This document shows positions 1 to 4,147 of a stretch of 7,003 bases of DNA, piece by piece (the first letter of the stretch is position 1; each line of letters starts with the position of its first letter). Source of the DNA: Bacteroidales bacterium (GTDB taxonomy: Bacteria; Bacteroidota; Bacteroidia; Bacteroidales; P3); assembly GCA_017545365.1 (NCBI GenBank), contig JAFWOP010000144.1:1-7003 (forward strand), written 5' to 3'. The translations under genes and the position numbers were made by a program. The notes under the pieces are model-generated. The model had not been told where the DNA came from and searched no databases. It was given only the letters and a program-made list of their open reading frames with translations.

Positions 1-57
1 AAAAATGCCACCCCAGGGAGTGTATTTGTCGGATTTAATCACTATTTTTGTAGCCAT
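1..57 (-). CDS. IS1380-type transposase, N-terminal fragment (runs off window)
   Basis: The reverse strand reads ATG at 57-55 and stays open to base 1, giving 19 residues, MATKIVIKSDKYTPWGGIF. From memory of the family, Bacteroides IS1380-type transposases begin with a similar stretch (a basic strand followed by S-[DE]-K-x-T-P-[FW]-G-G-I-F). A DDE transposase of this family would cut and paste the element. A Bacteroidetes-type promoter faces this start at 92-123, leaving a leader of only about 30 bases, which supports this ATG. Only the first 19 codons are visible, so the catalytic region cannot be checked. Another IS family with a similar N-terminus is possible. Confidence 0.62.
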   Translation of the reverse strand, partial: MATKIVIKSDKYTPWGGIF

Positions 58-91
58 ATTGTCGGAATCACTTGTTTTTCTTTTTCACGCA

Positions 92-123
92 CAAAGATAA
101 GTGAAATTTCTGACATGGGCAAG
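92..123 (-). promoter_or_regulatory. transposase promoter (TAnnTTTG type)
   Basis: On the reverse strand, CTTG (123-120) is followed after 20 bp by TATCTTTG (99-92). This fits the Bacteroidetes pattern of TTTG, 19-21 bp, TAnnTTTG. The -33 box lies inside the left arm of the inverted repeat at 117-157, so a cruciform or bound protein there could affect expression. Confidence 0.55.
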
Positions 124-157
124 TGTTTATAAGAGTTTAACACTCAAACACTTGCCC
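117..157. repeat. 12-bp perfect inverted repeat at the IS end
   Basis: GGGCAAGTGTTT (117-128) is mirrored by AAACACTTGCCC (146-157) across a 17-base loop. A smaller GAGT/ACTC pairing (133-136 with 142-145) lies inside the loop. It sits just upstream of the transposase promoter. In other IS elements such structures can limit transcription entering from outside; that role here is inference. Confidence 0.7.
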
Positions 158-194
158 TCATTATGGGGCTATTAGTTGCGGATTTAAGGCATAG

Positions 195-237
195 TAAAAA
201 TATCCGCCGAGACATCACACCGATGCCCCGGCGTTTT
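195..237 (+). terminator. terminator-like element, copy 1
   Basis: The stretch ATATCCGCCGAGACATC is followed by GATGCCCCGGCG and TTTT. CGCCG (205-209) can pair with CGGCG (229-233) and CATC with GATG inside, with mismatches between. The same sequence follows the stop codon of the AraC-type gene at 5812-5851. The TAA at 195-197 occupies the same place as that gene's stop codon, so this may be the 3' end of a gene otherwise lost next to the IS. Confidence 0.5.
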
Positions 238-411
238 CCTATCTGTTTTGTCTCACGTATCGTCTCAGGACGACTTGAGTGAAGGGTCGGTCTTCGACCT
301 CAACTTTTGGAGCAGCGAGAGCAATGCCAAGCTCGCTTGAGCATTGCCGAGTCGCGACAAAAGTCAGCGAAGCTAAAACTATAAAAAAATTGAATCAAAT
401 AATTGCGAGTT

Positions 412-522
412 GTGCGGTTGAAAGTTTTAACATTGCCCGGGCTGCTCATAACGGCGGCGACGGGCGAAGATATAGGCGGGCGAAGATGGCTAAACGATGC
501 TTCTTCGCCCGCTTTTCGTTAA
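412..522 (+). pseudogene. decayed start of a secreted-protein gene (signal-peptide relic)
   Basis: From GTG at 412 this frame reads MRLKVLTLPGLLITAATG and then diverges, stopping at 520-522 after 36 residues. The first 18 codons align without gaps to the start of the secreted protein at 6126 (MRKKLLSLLVLLMTAVTG). I count 39 of 54 matching bases, with the match concentrated in the last 12 codons. A third related stretch lies at 1908-1942. No ATG, no promoter and no mature domain are visible, so it is most simply a remnant. The surrounding 240-570 region has no other credible gene; an open frame at 279-560 lacks a good start and any recognisable composition. Confidence 0.45.
476..516 (+). terminator. 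hairpin with short T run
   Basis: GCGGGCGAAGA (476-486) pairs perfectly with TCTTCGCCCGC (502-512) across a 15-base loop, and TTTT follows. It lies inside the remnant frame at 412-522, upstream of the promoter at 572, and could insulate the ADP-ribosyltransferase-like operon from upstream reading. No intact gene precedes it. Confidence 0.45.
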
Positions 523-571
523 ACATTGTCACATTTTACCCGCGCGAGCAGGTTATTTAAGAAAAAATGAT

Positions 572-594
572 TAATTTTGCGGCCGAAAGGCCGC
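572..594 (+). promoter_or_regulatory. -7 box and palindrome upstream of the DUF3791/DUF3990 operon
   Basis: TAATTTTG (572-579) fits the Bacteroidetes -7 box. Its last base begins a perfect 6-bp palindrome, GCGGCC-GAAA-GGCCGC (579-594). No convincing TTTG -33 box lies 19-21 bp upstream. A near-identical arrangement (GCAGCC-GAAA-GGCTGC) follows the -7 box at 2194-2201. Transcription probably starts within or just after the palindrome, so it may act as DNA rather than as a full RNA hairpin. Confidence 0.45.
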
Positions 595-640
595 GAAAGG
601 CAGCAGTATCATATAAACAATCAATAAAAACAACAGAATT

Positions 641-721
641 ATGAGCGAAAGAGACAAACTGATCGAACAGGAGCGCAAGGGCGTGGAGGAGAAGAAACAG
701 TTCCCACATCTCGTATTCTGA
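641..721 (+). CDS. 26-residue small ORF leading the operon
   Basis: ATG at 641 follows an A-rich leader typical of Bacteroidetes and opens a 26-codon frame ending TGA at 719-721. The product is highly charged: it starts MSERDKLIEQER, has a Glu/Lys-rich middle and ends FPHLVF. It lies 33 bases before the DUF3791-like gene and after the probable promoter, so it would be co-transcribed. It could be a genuine small protein, a leader peptide or the remnant of a longer gene. I do not recognise a family. Confidence 0.4.
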   Translation: MSERDKLIEQERKGVEEKKQFPHLVF

Positions 722-754
722 CTCATATTCAAAACAAAAATAAAAATACAGACT

Positions 755-1003
755 ATGGCAACAATGATATTACCACAGACGCAGTTCGTCACGCTGGCCA
801 TCGGGGCCACGGCGCAACGCATGGGCATCACGGCCACGGAACTGCACAACCGCCTGAAACGCCACGGACTGGTGAAGAGGCTGCTGCTCGACTGCTACGA
901 CACGCTGCACGCCGAGAGCATCGACGGCGTGGTGTGGAACGTGCAGGAGGCACTGAAGAACTGGAACGCTAAAGAACAGGAAAAGGAAGGAGGCCAGCGA
1001 TGA
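755..1003 (+). CDS. DUF3791-like protein
   Basis: This 82-residue protein matches the pattern I know for DUF3791: a helical start (FVTLAIGATAQRMGIT), a middle helix with a KRHGL turn, and a YDTLHAESIDGVVWNV segment before a charged tail. DUF3791 genes are commonly found next to DUF3990 genes, as here. The biochemical role is not established; it may partner or restrain the neighbouring ADP-ribosyltransferase-fold protein. The stop codon overlaps the next start as ATGA (1000-1003), and the tail EKEGGQR encodes that gene's ribosome-binding site. The coding region is visibly more GC-rich than its flanks. Family assignment is fairly secure; function is inference. Confidence 0.75.
   Translation: MATMILPQTQFVTLAIGATAQRMGITATELHNRLKRHGLVKRLLLDCYDTLHAESIDGVVWNVQEALKNWNAKEQEKEGGQR
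987..1003 (+). promoter_or_regulatory. Shine-Dalgarno and ATGA junction, copy 1
   Basis: AAGGAGGCCAGCGATGA contains a near-perfect AGGAGG seven bases before the DUF3990 start, and the ATGA overlaps the DUF3791 stop. The same 17 bases recur at 1493-1509. Strong Shine-Dalgarno sites are not the norm in Bacteroidetes, so this points to tight translational coupling. Confidence 0.65.
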
Positions 1004-1509
1004 CAACGCTCTATCACGGTTCATACGTCAGCGTGCCTGCGCCATTGACGGGCGTAGGCCGCCGCGAGCTCGACTTCGGCCCGGGCTTCTACGTCACCAG
1101 CCTGCGCGAACAGGCCGAGCGCTGGGCGCGCCGCGTGTGCGTCATCCGCGCCGCCGACACGCCGCTGCTCTCCACCTACGAGTTCGACGAGTCACAGCTG
1201 CCCGCCGACGTGCGCCGCCTACGCCTGGAACACTACGACCGGCAGTGGCTCGACTTCGTGGTTAGCAGCCGCCGCGGCGAGGAGCCTTGGCGCGACTACG
1301 ACATCATCGAGGGCGGCGTGGCCAACGACCAGGTCATCGACACCGTCGAGGACTACTACGCCGGCCGCATCACTGCCGAGCAGGCCATCGGCCAACTGCG
1401 CTTCGCCCGTCCCACCCACCAGATGTGCATCCGCCGTCAGACCATCGTCGACCGCTGCCTGCGCTTCGTCGGCACAGAGCCGGTGGCAGAGAAAGGAGGC
1501 CAGCGATGA
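1000..1509 (+). CDS. DUF3990 family protein (ADP-ribosyltransferase-like fold)
   Basis: The 169-residue protein has the DUF3990 signature in order: LYHGS (residues 4-8), DFGPGFYVTS (25-34) followed by EQAERWA (38-43), and a late block YDIIEGGVANDQVIDTVEDYYAG (100-122) ending in HQMCIRRQ (140-147). By family knowledge these correspond to the three NAD-binding and catalytic motifs of ADP-ribosyltransferases: His in the first, Y-x-T-S in the second, and a late Gln/Glu position. It would be cytoplasmic, with no signal peptide or membrane segment. Its target is unknown. It is translationally coupled to DUF3791 upstream and to the 66-aa gene downstream, an arrangement that resembles effector-plus-partner or toxin-antitoxin operons. 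That reading is inference. The length is usual for a stand-alone member. Confidence 0.78.
   Translation: MTTLYHGSYVSVPAPLTGVGRRELDFGPGFYVTSLREQAERWARRVCVIRAADTPLLSTYEFDESQLPADVRRLRLEHYDRQWLDFVVSSRRGEEPWRDYDIIEGGVANDQVIDTVEDYYAGRITAEQAIGQLRFARPTHQMCIRRQTIVDRCLRFVGTEPVAEKGGQR
1493..1509 (+). promoter_or_regulatory. Shine-Dalgarno and ATGA junction, copy 2
   Basis: This is an exact repeat of the 17-base junction at 987-1003, here linking the DUF3990 stop to the next start at 1506. The encoded tails EKEGGQR and EKGGQR are therefore nearly the same in two otherwise unrelated proteins. Confidence 0.65.
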
Positions 1510-1706
1510 GAGACCAGGTACTATGGCGCAAGGAGGGCCGCATCGCAGCCCTGCTGGCCGAGCGTCTCGACATCGACGCCGAGCGCGCCCTCGACATTCT
1601 CTACAACTCGCGCACCTTCGCCCTGCTCTCCAATCCCGACAGCGGCCTCTGTCTGCAGAGCGACGAATATATCCTCAACGACCTGCTGAAAGAGTTGGAA
1701 GTATAA
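1506..1706 (+). CDS. short helical protein, third gene of the DUF3990 operon
   Basis: This 66-residue protein contains RKEGRIAALLAERLDIDAER, then LYNSRTFALLSNPDSGLCL and a final SDEYILNDLLKELEV. I recognise the general form as a small protein often placed beside DUF3990/DUF3791 genes, and it resembles the DUF3791 group distantly. The start is fixed by the ATGA overlap and the strong ribosome-binding site. It has no signal peptide or membrane segment and is probably all helical. It may be a second partner or immunity-like component; no function can be read from sequence. The operon ends here. Confidence 0.68.
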   Translation: MRDQVLWRKEGRIAALLAERLDIDAERALDILYNSRTFALLSNPDSGLCLQSDEYILNDLLKELEV

Positions 1707-1709
1707 CAA

Positions 1710-1777
1710 CCTTCCCCCTCCCCCTGCCCCCGGCACGGCCGCGCGGGCGGCTCCGACGAAGGAAGAAATATTTTTTT
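1710..1777 (+). terminator. possible terminator of the DUF3990 operon
   Basis: Just after the stop, GCCGC (1738-1742) pairs with GCGGC (1747-1751) over a four-base loop. An outer CCTTC (1710-1714) can pair with GAAGG (1758-1762). A run of seven T follows at 1771-1777. The distance from stem to T run is longer than ideal, so this is tentative. Confidence 0.4.
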
Positions 1778-2083
1778 AATTAACCCTATTTATTAACAAT
1801 TTAAATTTAAATAGTATGATTAAACAAAAAGTTTTCGCTCGGCTTTCTTGCTCTGGCAAGCGTCTCCTATCGTCGCCGAGCGGCCGCTTGGCTCGTCCAA
1901 GAACATTGCCCGGGCTGCTAATGACGGCGGCGACGGGCCCCGTGGCTGTGGTGTCGGTGACGAAGGAATAGAAAGGCCTCACCGCCGCCCGCTCGACCTT
2001 GGTCGCTTGCTACCGAAGGAACGCAAGAACGGCCAGAACAAAACTTTTCTGTTCATCATTTTAATAGAGTTTAATTGTTTTCT
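1778..2083. other. non-coding stretch with remnant sequence
   Basis: No credible gene is visible. An open frame from ATG 1816 to TAG 1971 encodes 51 residues, but its middle portion (LPGLLMTAATG) is the signal-peptide-like relic and the rest has no recognisable composition. AT-rich sequence flanks a GC-rich centre, typical of decayed accessory DNA. Confidence 0.5.
1908..1942 (+). repeat. signal-peptide-like relic, second copy
   Basis: The 35 bases beginning CATTGCCCGGGCTGCT differ at only two positions from the stretch starting at 431. They differ at five positions from the signal-peptide codons of the secreted protein (6145-6179). The translated stretch is LPGLLMTAATG. No start codon is in register, so it is a fragment rather than a gene. 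It also contains the palindrome GCCCGGGC. Confidence 0.55.
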
Positions 2084-2216
2084 GGGACTATTCCCATCCT
2101 CAATATAACGCCTCTCTATACAAATTGAATAGTATTTTGCACAGAAATAGTGTTAATATCTTCCCCAAATGTGGTTTTTTGAATTATTTTCCGTACCTTT
2201 GCAGCCGAAAGGCTGC
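2084..2216 (+). promoter_or_regulatory. upstream region A, shared with region B
   Basis: It begins with the dyad GGGACTATTCCC (2084-2095) and continues through a variable middle to a conserved TTCCCCAAATG block (2161-2171). The -7 box TACCTTTG is at 2194-2201, with TGTG (2170-2173) 20 bp upstream as a weak -33 box. A perfect palindrome GCAGCC-GAAA-GGCTGC follows at 2201-2216. The same layout recurs at 2859-2984 before an unrelated module. It drives the DUF4160/DUF2442 pair. Confidence 0.65.
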
Positions 2217-2247
2217 GAATTTTCACTTAAATACGTATTTTTCCATT

Positions 2248-2550
2248 ATGGGCAAACTGATGCTACTTCTCTACTTCATTCTCTCCGTATTCCCTGCCGA
2301 TGCGACGGAGAACCGGCGGCACATCCACGTGGTGCGCCGGGGCAGCAAGAAGTCTCACAGGGGCGACACCGTGGCGAAGATATGGATTGAGGAGAACGGA
2401 GAGAAAAAGATAGAAGTAGCATGGTCGGAGCTCACCGCCGATGAGGAGACCCTGATCATCCAGACCATCGACAAGCACTGGGACGAACTGAACCGCATGA
2501 TTGACGATGTGTTTGCAGGCAGGAAGATAAAGATAAAACGAATTAAATAG
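2248..2550 (+). CDS. DUF4160 family protein
   Basis: The protein is 100 residues from ATG 2248. A longer frame from TTG 2125 exists but would start upstream of the promoter's -7 box (2194-2201), so the shorter start is preferred. It contains RRHIHVVRRG (23-32), AKIWIEENGEKKIEVAWSEL (43-62) and a helical tail with IDKHWDELNRMIDDVF, matching the DUF4160 form seen in Bacteroidetes. The hydrophobic N-terminus (LMLLLYFILSVF) resembles a signal peptide, but in this family it corresponds to a core strand. DUF4160 is typically paired with DUF2442, as here, and the pair is often considered toxin-antitoxin-like. Biochemical activity is unknown. Confidence 0.75.
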   Translation: MGKLMLLLYFILSVFPADATENRRHIHVVRRGSKKSHRGDTVAKIWIEENGEKKIEVAWSELTADEETLIIQTIDKHWDELNRMIDDVFAGRKIKIKRIK

Positions 2551-2565
2551 GAGGACAAGAATATG
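2549..2565 (+). promoter_or_regulatory. Shine-Dalgarno before the DUF2442 gene
   Basis: AGGAGG (2549-2554) overlaps the stop codon of the DUF4160 gene and sits eight bases before ATG 2563. It fixes this start and supports coupled translation of the pair. Confidence 0.6.
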
Positions 2566-2802
2566 TGCAAATTCAAGGACACCAATCTGGGCATCAAGAA
2601 GCTCGACTTCAACGTGAAGCGCGGTGCGATGGCGGCCTACCTGACCGACGGGCGCGAGATTATCGTACCCGTCTCGATGTTCCCCGAAATCAAGCACCTG
2701 ACAAAGAAGCAGCGCGAGGAATGGATGATTATGGACGATCAGTACTTCTCCTTCGAGGCACTGAGCCGCATCTATTCCGTCAAAGACTTGCTCAGACTCT
2801 AA
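2563..2802 (+). CDS. DUF2442 family protein
   Basis: The 79-residue protein carries the DUF2442 pattern: an N-terminal strand, a strand ending in YLTDGREIIVPVSMFPEI (residues 24-41), a basic turn (TKKQREEWMI), and a tail with YFSFEALSRIYSVKDLLRL. In known DUF2442 proteins the D-G-R and the F-P motif are the most constant positions, and both are present. It follows the DUF4160 gene by 12 bases and shares its promoter. DUF2442 is the usual small partner of DUF4160; an antitoxin or regulatory role is inference. No terminator is clear after it, only an AT-rich dyad near 2831-2844. Confidence 0.75.
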   Translation: MCKFKDTNLGIKKLDFNVKRGAMAAYLTDGREIIVPVSMFPEIKHLTKKQREEWMIMDDQYFSFEALSRIYSVKDLLRL

Positions 2803-2858
2803 ACCGACGCAATCAATGATAAATACTTCATTGTAAATTAACAATTTAATGATTATTT

Positions 2859-2984
2859 GGGACTATTCCCATCCCCAATATAGCACTTCTCTTGACAAAA
2901 AGCACACTTTAGTGTGGGAATCGTGTTAATATCCTTCCCCAAATGCGCTTTTTTGAATAATTTTTTGTACCTTTGCAGCCGAAA
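2859..2984 (+). promoter_or_regulatory. upstream region B, shared with region A
   Basis: This copy starts with the same GGGACTATTCCC dyad (2859-2870), has the same TTCCCCAAATG block and has an identical -7 box TACCTTTG (2968-2975) followed by GCAGCCGAAA. The right arm of the palindrome seen in region A is missing. In its divergent middle it has its own palindrome CACACT-TT-AGTGTG (2903-2916), a possible operator. It drives the small-protein/protease pair. Confidence 0.65.
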
Positions 2985-3002
2985 TTTCAAACTCATAACG
3001 TT

Positions 3003-3197
3003 ATGATGCAATTAGTAAGCAGCAATGGCACCGTGCTTCTCGAACGTGAAAAGCCCAGTACGAAGAGAGCGGATAACTCCACGCTCCATGTGCGTCGCAT
3101 GTCGCAGGGCATCAAGAAAACCGTTCGCCCCGTACTCATGAGCAAGGAGGAGTTTTTCACCAAAGTCATCAAGGTTTCTGGCAATGCCAACGTATAA
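3003..3197 (+). CDS. small basic protein upstream of the retropepsin-like protease
   Basis: I choose ATG 3003 (64 residues), about 28 bases after the -7 box; a longer frame from TTG 2973 would begin inside that box. ATG 3006 is equally possible. The protein starts MMQLVSSNGTVLLEREK and is rich in Lys, Arg and Ser, with a VRPVLMSKEEFFTKVIKVSG tail. No signal peptide, membrane segment or family is recognised. Its last 14 bases overlap the protease gene, which implies coupled expression. It could be a protease substrate, partner or inhibitor; this is inference from position only. Confidence 0.6.
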   Translation: MMQLVSSNGTVLLEREKPSTKRADNSTLHVRRMSQGIKKTVRPVLMSKEEFFTKVIKVSGNANV

Positions 3198-3597
3198 GAA
3201 AGAATACACGACGCTGGTAGAGGACATTATGACCGAGTGTGACATCTATTCCGTCAACGGTCGTAAGTTCCACACCGAGCGTGCCGTCTGGGATACGGGT
3301 GCCGATACCACCATTATCTCCTCGCGCATCGTCAAAGAGCTGAACCTGCAACCATATAAGGCTGGTGGCATCAGTGGCATCGGTGGTGCCACCGGTTCCA
3401 ATGTCTATCTCGTACACGTGCTTGTTCCCACGGGCGATTTCGTGACAAGTGTAGAAGTCATGGAAAACGATTTTCAGGACATCGATGTTCTCATCGGAAT
3501 GGATGTCATCGTATTTGGTGACTTCCTCATCACTAACAAGGACAACATGACCACGTTCCAGTTCCGCACACCCAGCGAGGGCGGCGTGGAGCTGTAA
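3184..3597 (+). CDS. retropepsin-like aspartyl protease
   Basis: The 137-residue protein has the hallmarks of a single-lobe, retroviral-type aspartic protease. There is a catalytic DTGA at 37-40 within AVWDTGADTTIIS, a glycine-rich flap candidate (GGISGIGGATG, 61-71) and a late VLIGMDVI (102-109), equivalent to the hydrophobic-Gly psi-loop. Proteases of this type act as homodimers, each chain giving one Asp. No signal peptide or membrane segment is seen, so it is likely cytoplasmic. It overlaps the small upstream gene by 14 bases and shares its promoter; a short ORF follows after 38 bases. Its substrate is unknown. The fold assignment is confident; the biological role is open. Confidence 0.8.
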   Translation: MPTYKKEYTTLVEDIMTECDIYSVNGRKFHTERAVWDTGADTTIISSRIVKELNLQPYKAGGISGIGGATGSNVYLVHVLVPTGDFVTSVEVMENDFQDIDVLIGMDVIVFGDFLITNKDNMTTFQFRTPSEGGVEL

Positions 3598-3635
3598 AAC
3601 CCAATCCCCCCCTAACAAAACAAACCCCCACACTC

Positions 3636-4088
3636 ATGCCCCGCTACCTCCACATACTCCACACTCCCGACACCGCCCAGACCCTGACTCTGAGCGGCCG
3701 TAACTGCTTGGTAGTGAGCGGCATAGTCACCCCCCCCCCCCTAAAATCGGCTACAGGCGCGGAAAAGGGCGCCGAGGCGAAATGTGTCCACAAGGCACGC
3801 AGAAGTTCCACAGCGGGGCTGCTGCGTGCCTTGTCGCGTATCTGTGCGTCCATGCGTCCCACATCGCGCTCCCTGCATGTGGGAATGTCCTCGATGTACC
3901 CCACATCGCGCTCCCTGCATGTGGGAAAGCCCTCGATGTACCCCACATCGCGCTCCCTGCACATGGGAAAGCCCCCGATGTACCGCACATCGCAGGCCAT
4001 GCACATGGGAAAGCCCCGCGCATCACTTTCCAGACAATTCGCCCCCTTTATATGTTTTTTTATACATTTCCTGTGGTCTTGTCGTTGA
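3636..4088 (+). CDS. short ORF with 12-C tract that reads into repeat array 1
   Basis: ATG 3636 opens a 150-codon frame. The first 31 residues (MPRYLHILHTPDTAQTLTLS and onward) look like ordinary protein. The frame then crosses a 12-C tract (3730-3741), a GC-rich stretch with a 13-bp inverted repeat, and the 42-bp array, which it reads as TSRSLHVGxxSMYP repeats. The tail beyond the array has no protein character. Only the N-terminal part is likely native; the rest is probably read-through of inserted DNA. One base fewer in the C tract would stop translation at once. It may be a third gene of the protease operon, now broken. No family recognised. Confidence 0.35.
   Translation: MPRYLHILHTPDTAQTLTLSGRNCLVVSGIVTPPPLKSATGAEKGAEAKCVHKARRSSTAGLLRALSRICASMRPTSRSLHVGMSSMYPTSRSLHVGKPSMYPTSRSLHMGKPPMYRTSQAMHMGKPRASLSRQFAPFICFFIHFLWSCR
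3730..3741 (+). repeat. homopolymer of 12 C
   Basis: Twelve consecutive C lie within the ORF starting at 3636. With 11 C the next codon is TAA. With 12 the ORF enters array 1 in the SRSLHVG frame. With 13 it enters in the HIALPA frame, the one used at the second array. Such tracts are prone to slippage, and also to sequencing error. Confidence 0.85.
3790..3834. repeat. 13-bp perfect inverted repeat before array 1
   Basis: ACAAGGCACGCAG (3790-3802) and CTGCGTGCCTTGT (3822-3834) are exact reverse complements around a 19-base loop that itself holds CAGC-GGGG-CTG. It lies immediately upstream of the first 42-bp unit. It has no T run, so it is not an obvious terminator; no equivalent precedes array 2. 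Confidence 0.75.
3842..4026. repeat. 42-bp tandem array 1 (four units plus partial)
   Basis: Units lie at 3842-3883 (first 12 bases diverged), 3884-3925, 3926-3967 and 3968-4009 (more diverged), then a partial AAAGCCCCGCGCATCAC. Each complete unit begins AA[TA]G, continues with CCTCGATG and a core CCCACATCGCGCTCCCTG, and ends in GC plus a variable four-base stretch and GGG. Units abut with no spacer. All six reading frames are open through about 3784-4004. The family is the same as array 2 at 6375-6690. Confidence 0.9.
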
Positions 4089-4103
4089 AATTGTGTACTT
4101 TTG
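4072..4103 (+). promoter_or_regulatory. promoter of the AraC-type regulator
   Basis: TGTG (4072-4075), 20 bp, then TACTTTTG (4096-4103) fits the Bacteroidetes TTTG/TAnnTTTG pattern, and GCAGC follows the -7 box as in regions A and B. It leaves a leader of roughly 35-40 bases before ATG 4147. Confidence 0.6.
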
Positions 4104-4132
4104 CAGCGTCTAACATATAATCATCAAGAATT

Positions 4133-4147
4133 ATGGAAGCAAGATAA
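4133..4147 (+). other. four-codon leader ORF with TAATG overlap
   Basis: ATG at 4133 encodes M-E-A-R and stops at TAA 4145-4147, whose last base is the first base of the regulator's ATG. This could permit termination-reinitiation, or could be chance. Confidence 0.25.

Larger units (their letters stand above)
1..187 (-). mobile_element. end of an insertion sequence (probable IS1380 family)
   Basis: This stretch holds the transposase start, its promoter and a strong inverted repeat, as expected for the upstream end of an IS. The outer boundary is uncertain. It probably lies between about 158 and 187, because the sequence after 195 matches a terminator-like element found elsewhere in the window (5812-5851). 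A TTAA at 184-187 is a candidate target duplication, but the other end of the element is outside the window and this cannot be confirmed. Confidence 0.5.

Noticed and set aside
252..279. imperfect dyad near CGTCTCAGGACG
   Set aside because: Only short interrupted pairing, with no promoter or gene edge nearby.
279..560. 93-codon open frame
   Set aside because: It starts at GTG without a ribosome-binding site or promoter, its composition is not protein-like, and it covers a hairpin and the signal-peptide relic.
1848..2108. 86-codon open frame in the gap after the DUF3990 operon
   Set aside because: It lacks a good start, crosses remnant sequence and ends inside upstream region A.
2248..2305. 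signal peptide on the DUF4160 protein
   Set aside because: The hydrophobic N-terminus corresponds to a core strand in this family, and the protein is otherwise typical of a cytoplasmic member.
2263..2844. 193-codon reverse-strand frame
   Set aside because: It is antisense to the DUF4160 and DUF2442 genes, with no promoter or family match.
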